Below, in pieces: positions 58,608-64,000 of a stretch of DNA of 64,000 bases. Each line of letters begins with the position of its first letter. Within the stretch, counting starts at the first letter, position 1. This DNA is from Siderastrea siderea (taxonomy: Eukaryota; Cnidaria; Anthozoa; Scleractinia; Rhizangiidae), in NCBI GenBank assembly GCA_964030785.1, contig OZ034972.1, forward strand, positions 50,910,538 to 50,974,537, read 5' to 3'. The translations under genes and the position numbers were made by a program. A model generated the notes under the pieces. It was given only the letters and a program-made list of their open reading frames with translations. It was not told the DNA's origin and did not search any database.

Positions 58608-59132
58608 CTATTTCGTCTGCAATTCGTTTGTTTTCTCTTGAAGAAATCTGAAAATACAAAAATGGCTGCAGTTATCACGGATGTTTTTCGGCACCTTGTA
58701 AAAAGTTTGAGTGAGGTAAATAACGCAGCAGTTTTTGTGCCGCCCGTTGATAAAATAATTAATGATGCCGTTTTGGTTTTTTTCGCAAACAAGGTCATCA
58801 AAAACAACTATTTTTTGGTTGTCCGCTCGAAGTTCTTCGAGTGGAATGATTTCATCACCGTAAGCCTCGATAATATCATAACCAACCTTGGGGTTGTATT
58901 TTTCAGCAAATTCCTGCAAAAGATCCTGGTATTTGTTCTGGTGCAGGTTCTTTGAAAATAGGTAAATTTTATCTTACTCTAACAACTCATAAAGCATATG
59001 CAGTAATGTGTTTGTTTTACCAGAATTACTGGGCCCACAAATTAACATCCGAAAAACATCTGCTGGCATACAAGGGTGACCTTGCTTGTAGTCACTCTCG
59101 GAAGAACCTGGATCATAATTTGGAATCTTCAT
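58608..59132 (-). pseudogene. Virion DNA-packaging ATPase (FtsK/A32-like), broken
   Basis: ATG at 59132 opens a frame with Walker A GPSNSGKT (about residues 33-40). An in-frame TAA at codon 53 (58976-58974) follows, after which the same frame continues with Walker B KIVVFDDLV and the motif YLTQTFYKVP. Past FCIFRFL the frame ends at 58608, while family-like C-terminal sequence continues in other frames toward 58510, so at least one further shift is present. This ATPase pumps DNA into capsids in Polintons, adintoviruses and nucleocytoplasmic viruses. The gene is divergent from the PPxY gene at 59167. Confidence 0.8.
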
Positions 59133-59166
59133 TTTTTTTTCACCTCTATATATTCACGCTGGAAAT
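59133..59166. promoter_or_regulatory. Bidirectional TATATA promoter between ATPase and PPxY genes
   Basis: Only 34 bp separate the divergent start codons 59132 (minus) and 59167 (plus). CTATATATTC at 59146-59155 contains the near-palindromic TATATA, which can serve both directions. Leaders would be about 12-15 nt. Confidence 0.6.
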
Positions 59167-60117
59167 ATGTCAGTTAAAAAATGGCGTCGGTTGGCTGAAG
59201 AAAAGTCGGCGATCGATCAGCAAACAGAAGAAATTCACCAAAAATTCAGAATGGATAAAATAAACAAAGAGTTTGGTCAGCTTTCAGGAGAAGAATTTTT
59301 TAGACCAGTTACAAAAAGACTTGAAAAGAGCAGTGCCACTGTGGAAGAAGAGGAGGAAGAAGAGGAGCAGGAAGTTCCTGATTACACAATGGATGAATTT
59401 GACGAAATCAACCCGTTTGGTGATGAATTCAGACCGGATGCACCATCACCAGAACCATCACCACCACCAACACCACCACCATCACCACCACCACCTTATC
59501 AAGAATTTGATGGTGATGATTTACCACTACCACCCCCACCGCTGATGGAAGAAGCATCCACACGTAAAGAGTGGGGGATGCCGGGACCGGTTGAGGTAGA
59601 ATATCCCAGTGAAGCAATCTTGTTGCAAAATATTAATCGGCTCATTACCATAAAAGGAAATGATCCCAACTTCAAAGTAGGAAAATCGAAATTAGGTCTG
59701 AAAGGCAAAACCATTGCGGAACTCAAAAAAATGAGAGATGAGATCTATAAAAGAAGGGGAACCCAACCTCTTTCGAAACGGTTACAGGAGGGGAAACAGA
59801 GACTAAAGTCCACTCCAATACCCAAAAAAAGAGAAACAGCCCAAACTCCTCTTGAAAAAGCTGTCACGAGCCGAAGACCTGCTTTTGAACTTTCTGACGA
59901 TGAAGATGACTTTTCTGAACAGGATTGGGAAACCGAAGGAAGTGGCTTCTATGATGATGAAGCTGAAAAATTGATCAATCAACTTCATTTGAACTTAGGA
60001 TCGATAAAAGCAGGAAACAGCTCAATAAAACTAAAAAATAAGGTATTGTTTCTGCTTGATTCACTAGTTAACCTCGGCGCAATTAATAAAAAGGAAAAGA
60101 AAAAAAATTATTTCTGA
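59167..60117 (+). CDS. Acidic proline-rich virion protein with PPxY motif
   Basis: 316 residues. Basic N-terminal helix (about 1-35), a run of eight Glu (about 60-67), then a proline-rich stretch ending PPSPPPPYQEF with PPPPY at residues 107-111, a match to the PPxY late-domain motif that recruits NEDD4-type ubiquitin ligases. The middle is basic (KKMRDEIYKRRG), followed by an acidic patch (ELSDDEDDFSEQDWE). The C-terminal helices (LINQLHLNLGSIKAGNSSIK) look like a conserved folded domain. It is first in the rightward late cluster, next to the penton gene with a one-base gap to the next TATA element. A role as a core or scaffold protein is likely. Confidence 0.65.
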   Translation: MSVKKWRRLAEEKSAIDQQTEEIHQKFRMDKINKEFGQLSGEEFFRPVTKRLEKSSATVEEEEEEEEQEVPDYTMDEFDEINPFGDEFRPDAPSPEPSPPPTPPPSPPPPYQEFDGDDLPLPPPPLMEEASTRKEWGMPGPVEVEYPSEAILLQNINRLITIKGNDPNFKVGKSKLGLKGKTIAELKKMRDEIYKRRGTQPLSKRLQEGKQRLKSTPIPKKRETAQTPLEKAVTSRRPAFELSDDEDDFSEQDWETEGSGFYDDEAEKLINQLHLNLGSIKAGNSSIKLKNKVLFLLDSLVNLGAINKKEKKKNYF

Positions 60118-60118
60118 T

Positions 60119-60125
60119 TATATAC
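60119..60125 (+). promoter_or_regulatory. TATATAC element before the penton gene
   Basis: TATATACGCC begins one base after the previous gene's TGA and 14 bases before ATG 60133. It is nearly identical to TATATACACC before the gene at 53688. Confidence 0.5.
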
Positions 60126-60213
60126 GCCAATAATGGGCTTTGACATACTGCTTGACTCGAGCCTCGCAAAACTAGAAAGAGGTTGAGAACGGAATGTTTC
60201 ACACGATTTTACA

Positions 60214-60894
60214 GTGAAGTTTCATCCTCCAATCCAATTGGATTCAGGAAAATATAAAGCCGCTTTAGACGAACTTACCACAATGAGTTACTCATGGAAC
60301 AACATCGATTCTCGTTATGATAATAACAAAATTCGCTGGAAGAAAAAAACAGAACAAGCCTGGAAGACCTTAACTTTCCCGAATGGAATGTATGATCATA
60401 AAAGAATCAACACATTTCTTCAGCAACACACCGGTAAAGTTGACCCAACAAAAAAAGATAGCGATTACATTTTCACAATACATTTCGAGTTTTCAACTTG
60501 TAAAATTTTAATTCTAGTGCACCCAGATTATGAGCTTGACTTGTCTCAAGGAAATTTCAATGAATTGCTTGGTTATAACAAAAGAATCTTGACTGGTCCT
60601 AGTTTTGGAGATAAAGTTCCAAATATCACAAGAGGTGTTGATTGGGTATATTTGCACTGCGATCTTATTTCACGCCGAACAAACAATATTTCAAGCGATG
60701 TGTTATACAGTTTCTCAACAGCAGATCTTCATGTAAGCTATCCATTTCACAAAGAGCCGCGTCGGCTTAAGTGGCAACCTGTTAATAAAAGTAATATTGA
60801 TGAAATAAGGGTTTGGGTGACAGATGGAAGAAACAATATCCTGGATCTCAACGGGACAGACATTGCAATAGTTTTAATGATTGAAAAAGATTAA
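60214..60894 (+). CDS. Penton-type minor capsid protein (single jelly roll), 5' end damaged
   Basis: 226 residues of open frame: SYSWNNIDSRYDNNKIRWKK, then LLGYNKRILTGPSFGDKVPN, DWVYLHCDLISRR, EIRVWVTDGRNNILDLNGTD and a final IAIVLMIEK. The strand pattern and length fit the single-jelly-roll penton protein that sits at the five-fold vertices of Polinton and adenovirus-type capsids. The frame can be extended upstream to ATG 60133, which has the TATA element expected of this virus, but TGA at 60184-60186 interrupts it at codon 18. So either a short upstream frame exists or this is a nonsense lesion. No ATG lies close to the first open codons. Confidence 0.7.
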   Translation: MKFHPPIQLDSGKYKAALDELTTMSYSWNNIDSRYDNNKIRWKKKTEQAWKTLTFPNGMYDHKRINTFLQQHTGKVDPTKKDSDYIFTIHFEFSTCKILILVHPDYELDLSQGNFNELLGYNKRILTGPSFGDKVPNITRGVDWVYLHCDLISRRTNNISSDVLYSFSTADLHVSYPFHKEPRRLKWQPVNKSNIDEIRVWVTDGRNNILDLNGTDIAIVLMIEKD

Positions 60895-60907
60895 AGTTTT
60901 TTGTCGC

Positions 60908-60920
60908 TATAATATACAAT
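60908..60920 (+). promoter_or_regulatory. TATAATATACAAT element
   Basis: Ends one base before ATG 60922. The same 11-mer TATAATATACA occurs before the gene at 62655. Confidence 0.6.
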
Positions 60921-60921
60921 C

Positions 60922-61299
60922 ATGTATCATCCAAGCGAGTGGGTAAGATACTTTGATGAAAAAACCGGGAGTTATCGATATAAACACAAAGGGTCGGGTG
61001 TGATCCGTGACACCTTCATGACAATTGGTAAAGTACTCCAAAAAAATGTAAAGAATGTTGCAAAAAAAACTGCTGAAAAAGCCACAAAAACAATCGCTGA
61101 AAAAGCGGATCAGAAAGTTGGTGAATTTGCTGATGAAAAAGGTTCAAAACTAATTCGAAAATTACTGCAAGAGAGAAAAAAACAAAAACCGTTGTCACAA
61201 GGCGCAAAAAAGAAACTTGCAAATATTTTGCAAAACCCAGCACCAAAAAAAACAGACGCTCTTGTGAAATTAAATCAAATTTTGGCAAATGAAATTTAA
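60922..61299 (+). CDS. Small basic core-type protein
   Basis: 125 residues, about a quarter Lys/Arg. Opens MYHPSEWVRYFDEKTGSYRY, then a long amphipathic, alanine- and lysine-rich helix (KKTAEKATKTIAEKADQKVG) and a basic tail. Composition suits a DNA-condensing or internal virion protein. It is placed between penton and major capsid, like accessory core genes of related elements. No enzyme motif is present. Confidence 0.55.
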   Translation: MYHPSEWVRYFDEKTGSYRYKHKGSGVIRDTFMTIGKVLQKNVKNVAKKTAEKATKTIAEKADQKVGEFADEKGSKLIRKLLQERKKQKPLSQGAKKKLANILQNPAPKKTDALVKLNQILANEI

Positions 61300-61315
61300 T
61301 AAAAAAATTTTTTTC

Positions 61316-61329
61316 TATAAATATAATAA
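61316..61329 (+). promoter_or_regulatory. TATAAATATAATAA element before the major capsid gene
   Basis: Lies 11 bases before ATG 61341. It is the strongest TATA match of the series, fitting the high output expected for a capsid gene. Confidence 0.55.
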
Positions 61330-61340
61330 GCACTTGCAAC

Positions 61341-62606
61341 ATGTTCAGAAGTAAACCATACCTCGAAGAGACAAAATACGTTCAAATTAATTTAAACACC
61401 CCACTCACCGTCCCTGGAAATAACCAATTTCAAACAAAGACGGGCAACAAATTTACTGTAAGAGACTGGGACAATTTTTATGACTGGTACAACGCTTATT
61501 TTCGAGTTGATTTCAAGTTTGAAGCAAAAGCAAACGGAGGTAACATTGCTGCTGACACTGAATCAGCTCCTATTAACGGTTCTTTCTCATTGATCAAAAG
61601 TTTGAAAGTAATTTCATCAGGGAAAAAATTGTACGAGGCAAGCGATATTCACAAAGGTATTTTCATCAAAAATCTGCTTGATTTTTCAGACGATTATTCA
61701 AGAAGCGTGGCAAAAAGCCAATTTTGGTATCTTGACTCTGACGCTACCACAGACACCGCTGGCAATGCGACAAACGTCGGAATGCGGGCAAGAGCGCTTC
61801 TATCACAGGGAGGTTTAATGGTTCAGACTATTATCCCTTTAAACAGATACTCTTTCTTCGAAGGTCTTTCCGATAAATTGCTGCCACCGATGCAACTTGA
61901 GTTTGAAATTCAACTTCAAGACGACCAAGAAATGATTTTTCAAAACAATAACACAGATCTGAGAAGAATTGTTGTTCGTAAAGTTGAGTTGTGGGCCCCC
62001 CAATTGCATTTTACTGGTCAAGGACAAAAACTGGCCAATGAAAATTTCTTGAAACCAACCCAATGGAAATACCTGAATGAAACTTTGCATAGCAGCAGCG
62101 CCCGAAGGGATGCGAATGGTACGTGGTTAATTACACCGGGGGTAAAAAACCCCAAGCATGTTTTTGTTTTCATTCAACAAAGTCGGAAACAAAATGATTA
62201 CAGGTACAACCCTTACATCTTTGACACATTTGATATCGATGGTGATGACTCAGCAAGATTGGACACTTGCCGCCTTCATTACGGTACAAAATTTTACCCT
62301 GAGCTTGATTATGACCATGATTTTAAAATAAGAATTTTGAATGATTTGATCAATTTCCGATACAGAAAAAAAGACTACAACACCGGCGTTCAGCTGCAGC
62401 TTTCAAATTTTGAGAAGTTATACCCAATTATCTATTTTGATCTACGAAACACTGAAGAAAGTGTGACAGGCGACCCGAAAAAGCTCGAATTCCATTACAG
62501 ACTGAATGAAGCCGCTAACGCTCAAGATTATATTATCTTCGCTTTGGTTTTGAATGAAGAAGAATTCGTGCTGAAGCAAATTGGTAATGAGCTTGTCGCC
62601 GTCTAA
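61341..62606 (+). CDS. Major capsid protein, double jelly roll (hexon-like)
   Basis: 421 residues, intact from ATG to TAA. The central stretch IIPLNRYSFFEGLSDKLLPP followed by MQLEFEIQLQDDQE is the hallmark inter-strand region of Polinton/adintovirus capsid proteins. The N-terminus YVQINLNTPLTVPGNNQFQT and the later HVFVFIQQSRKQNDYRYNPY fit the first strands of the two barrels. Trimers of such proteins build the hexagonal capsomers of adenovirus-lineage virions. Length is close to the usual 400-650 range, at the short end. The neighbouring penton, protease and core genes support the call. Confidence 0.85.
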   Translation: MFRSKPYLEETKYVQINLNTPLTVPGNNQFQTKTGNKFTVRDWDNFYDWYNAYFRVDFKFEAKANGGNIAADTESAPINGSFSLIKSLKVISSGKKLYEASDIHKGIFIKNLLDFSDDYSRSVAKSQFWYLDSDATTDTAGNATNVGMRARALLSQGGLMVQTIIPLNRYSFFEGLSDKLLPPMQLEFEIQLQDDQEMIFQNNNTDLRRIVVRKVELWAPQLHFTGQGQKLANENFLKPTQWKYLNETLHSSSARRDANGTWLITPGVKNPKHVFVFIQQSRKQNDYRYNPYIFDTFDIDGDDSARLDTCRLHYGTKFYPELDYDHDFKIRILNDLINFRYRKKDYNTGVQLQLSNFEKLYPIIYFDLRNTEESVTGDPKKLEFHYRLNEAANAQDYIIFALVLNEEEFVLKQIGNELVAV

Positions 62607-62639
62607 ACAAAATAAAAAATTCAAAAAAAAAAATCTGAA

Positions 62640-62653
62640 TATAATATACAAAC
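62640..62653 (+). promoter_or_regulatory. TATAATATACAAAC element
   Basis: Immediately before ATG 62655, in a 48-bp gap after the capsid stop codon. Confidence 0.6.
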
Positions 62654-62654
62654 A

Positions 62655-63038
62655 ATGAGCACAACTTATCATCCATTCAAAATCGCACTGACTGATGGTC
62701 AGAAAAAGAAACTTCAAAAAGCTTATTTAACAAAGACCCCTGTTGGTCTGAAAGTCAAACCAGACCAAATTGGGCGTGGTGACGAACTTCTTCTCACTGA
62801 AACTCAAATCAAGCGATTGAAAAAAAGATCGACGGCAGGGAAAGGAATGGTAATAAAATTTAGCCAAACTCAGCTTCAGAATACTGCGCAACGTGGTGGA
62901 AGTTCGTTTTCTGCTATGCTTGGTTTGGCAAAACCTTTGATAAAGCCAGCTCTTGGAGCATTAGCAAGTGCAGGTTTGAGTTTTGGCGCTGAAAAGGTGC
63001 TGAAAAAGATATTCGGAAAGGGTTTTGGTCCGAAGTAA
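62655..63038 (+). CDS. pVI/pX-like small virion protein with putative GG maturation site
   Basis: 127 residues. A basic N-terminal half (LTDGQKKKLQKAYLTKTP, TETQIKRLKKRSTAGKGM) is followed by QLQNTAQRGG-SSF and then a hydrophobic, glycine-rich segment (MLGLAKPLIKPALGALASAG) with a basic end GKGFGPK. Adenovirus precursors pVI and pX are also basic, are cut by the viral protease at x-Gly-Gly/x sites and release membrane-active or DNA-binding peptides. QRGG/S at residues 79-83 is a possible counterpart, although P4 is Gln instead of the usual Met/Ile/Leu. It follows the capsid gene directly. Confidence 0.65.
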   Translation: MSTTYHPFKIALTDGQKKKLQKAYLTKTPVGLKVKPDQIGRGDELLLTETQIKRLKKRSTAGKGMVIKFSQTQLQNTAQRGGSSFSAMLGLAKPLIKPALGALASAGLSFGAEKVLKKIFGKGFGPK

Positions 63039-63065
63039 ATTGAGCTTTATAAACTTGTCCAGCAA

Positions 63066-63356
63066 ATGACTCCTTCTCAAAAAAAGGCGGCAAAACAATA
63101 TCTTGTTGGAAAAGGTTTGGTGAAAGGAGGCGGAGCACAATACGGCGGCTTCCTTGGTATGTTAGCGTCTATCGGAGTGCCTTTAGCCATTGATTTGGTC
63201 AGAAAAATAATTGGAAAAGGTATGCAAACGCAACCACCACCACCACGAACAAGACGATCACCAGGAATACCAAAAGGTAAAGGGATGCAAATTCAACCTC
63301 CACCTATTTATGGAACTTGGGAGGATTATTATCGTTTAAAAAAAACTGAAATTTGA
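63066..63356 (+). CDS. Second pVI-like small protein with PPxY motif
   Basis: 96 residues. It repeats the plan of its neighbour: a basic helix, then AQYGG-FLG at residues 25-30 and a hydrophobic helix (MLASIGVPLAIDLVRKIIGK). The C-terminal part has two imperfect repeats, KGMQTQPPPP and KGMQIQPPPIYG, the second containing PPIY (79-82), a PPxY-type motif. Adenovirus protein VI likewise carries a PPxY motif after its membrane-lytic helix. TTTATAAACTTG lies about 12 bases before the ATG. Its end overlaps the protease frame. Confidence 0.65.
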   Translation: MTPSQKKAAKQYLVGKGLVKGGGAQYGGFLGMLASIGVPLAIDLVRKIIGKGMQTQPPPPRTRRSPGIPKGKGMQIQPPPIYGTWEDYYRLKKTEI

Positions 63357-63789
63357 AGATAAACCTCTTTCCAACATTGACCTGAGAAAATGGTGCAACT
63401 TTTTACGAATTCCCATCAAAGGTATTTTTAGCAGAAACGAAACAAAACCTTTGTTTCATTCCCCATGCATTATCAACTTGGATGATTTCGGAAGTTTGGG
63501 AACTCACTGGGTATGTTGTTGGCCAAAAGGAAAAGGTTCTTACGAGTATTTCGATTCATTTGGGCTTCCACCACCTTTGGAATGGGAAAAAGAAATGTCA
63601 ATGCATGGGATGACACATTTTTTCAGAAATGACAACCAAATTCAATGGGAACAAAGTGTGAGATGTGGTTACTACTGCCTTCTCTTTTTAAACGAAAGAA
63701 ATAAAGGCACAAGTTTTGCCGATATTTTGGAAATGTTCTCCAACGATTTACTTCAAAATGAGGAAATTGTGAAAAATTATTTTTCTTAA
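63340..63789 (+). CDS. Adenain-type cysteine protease, start codon unclear
   Basis: The frame is open from just after TAA 63337-63339 to TAA 63787-63789, about 149 residues. Catalytic residues in order: His in GSLGTHWVCCWP, Asp in YEYFDSFGLPPP, and Gln and Cys in QWEQSVRCGYYCLLFL, matching the adenovirus protease (C5) arrangement. The N-terminal NIDLRKWCNFLRIPI matches the family start. Yet the frame has no ATG before the catalytic His. The first plausible codon is CTG 63346, and the frame overlaps the previous gene at an eight-A run (63338-63345). Expression could need a non-AUG start or a frameshift, or the gene is broken. It would mature capsid precursors such as the two Gly-Gly proteins. 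Confidence 0.75.
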   Translation, partial: KKLKFEDKPLSNIDLRKWCNFLRIPIKGIFSRNETKPLFHSPCIINLDDFGSLGTHWVCCWPKGKGSYEYFDSFGLPPPLEWEKEMSMHGMTHFFRNDNQIQWEQSVRCGYYCLLFLNERNKGTSFADILEMFSNDLLQNEEIVKNYFS

Positions 63790-63792
63790 AAA

Positions 63793-63804
63793 TATATATA
63801 TACA
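63793..63804 (+). promoter_or_regulatory. TATATATATACA element
   Basis: Directly abuts ATG 63805, four bases after the protease stop. Confidence 0.6.
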
Positions 63805-63954
63805 ATGGAAGTGTACTGTGTGAAAGAAAAGCGGCACACACCCAATGTGAAGGGGACCGAAAAGGTTGTTATCACAAAGAACAATCGAAAACTCTTGAAA
63901 GTAAAGTGCGCAAGTTGTGGAAAAATGAAATCAAGTTTCTTGCCGGGAAACTGA
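63805..63954 (+). CDS. Small zinc-ribbon-like protein
   Basis: 49 residues from ATG with the TATA motif adjoining: MEVYCVKEKRH... ending VKCASCGKMKSSFLPGN. The second half has a CxxC pair. The first half keeps one Cys (YCVKE) where short zinc ribbons of this layout normally have CxxC, so one ligand may be lost. It resembles DUF5679-type mini zinc ribbons that occur in Polinton-like elements. A DNA-binding or late-transcription role is only a guess. Confidence 0.6.
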   Translation: MEVYCVKEKRHTPNVKGTEKVVITKNNRKLLKVKCASCGKMKSSFLPGN

Positions 63955-63958
63955 GTGA

Positions 63959-63977
63959 GCCCTCCCTTGCGGAGGGC
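63959..63977 (+). terminator. Hairpin after the late gene cluster
   Basis: The perfect stem GCCCTCC / GGAGGGC with loop CTTGC starts five bases after the last stop codon. It is GC-rich in an AT-rich context. It might end or stabilise the late transcripts. Confidence 0.5.
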
Positions 63978-64000
63978 AGTGGAATATTCGGTGACGTTGC

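Larger units (their letters stand above)
53524..64000. mobile_element. Endogenous Polinton/adintovirus-like DNA virus, left part
   Basis: Ten or more genes with viral morphogenesis signatures: packaging ATPase, major capsid, penton-type minor capsid, adenain-type protease, fibre, and small core proteins. Gene direction switches at 59.13-59.17 kb. Intergenic gaps are tens of bases and there are no introns, unlike the host genes to the left. The right end and the replication genes (polymerase B, integrase) are outside the window or missing. The left limit is near 53.38-53.54 kb. Some genes are broken, so it is a genomic copy and not free virus. Confidence 0.85.

Noticed and set aside
63335..63349. 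T TTA AAA heptamer as a -1 ribosomal frameshift site into the protease
   Set aside because: The -1 frame meets TGA at 63347-63349 almost at once. The protease is in the +1 frame, so this classical signal cannot express it.

Overview
The window looks like nuclear DNA of a marine invertebrate, most likely an anthozoan cnidarian such as a stony coral. This is inferred from small exons with GT-AG introns, a TNF-receptor/ZU5 gene of the kind found in invertebrates, abundant short inverted-repeat elements, a tRNA-derived SINE, and a Polinton/adintovirus-like element. No species can be named from the sequence alone.

Layout. 1-10131 is one copy (A) of a segmental duplication whose second copy (B) is 37966-53380. 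Copy A carries the last two coding exons of a TNFR/ZU5 paralogue, a SINE, TTAA- and TIR-type elements, and a Mutator-like element with a captured RecQ fragment. 10.7-19.3 kb holds a divergent gene pair: the first exon of an NAXD-like gene (minus) and a four-exon FDXACB1-like gene (plus) with a nonsense codon and a frameshift. Its last intron contains a decayed DIRS-type retrotransposon. 19.3-25.7 kb has a TTAA MITE, a 44-bp satellite and otherwise featureless AT-rich DNA. 25.7-30.1 kb holds an unrecognised minus-strand multi-exon gene. 31.0-42.1 kb is a complete TNFR-ZU5-UPA receptor gene. Its introns hold nested TIR elements and a sequence with a complete hammerhead-ribozyme core. 42-53 kb is the rest of copy B, rearranged by an inversion and by a 3.4-kb transposon whose empty site is preserved in copy A.

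The most notable region is 53.4-64.0 kb, the left part of an endogenous Polinton/adintovirus-like DNA virus that runs off the right edge. Recognisable are a packaging ATPase (broken), a double-jelly-roll major capsid protein, a single-jelly-roll penton-type protein, an adenain-type cysteine protease, two small glycine-rich, pVI/pX-like proteins, a zinc-ribbon-like protein, a PPxY-containing acidic protein, and a 608-residue fibre combining a collagen-like shaft with phage-fibre-like repeats. ATPase and fibre genes run leftward and the capsid genes rightward from a shared TATATA promoter. Most of these genes have a TATA-type element within about 0-15 bases of the start codon. The capsid gene is intact while ATPase, penton and protease show breaks or lack a normal start, so this looks like a fairly young but decaying copy. 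No polymerase B or integrase gene is in the window.
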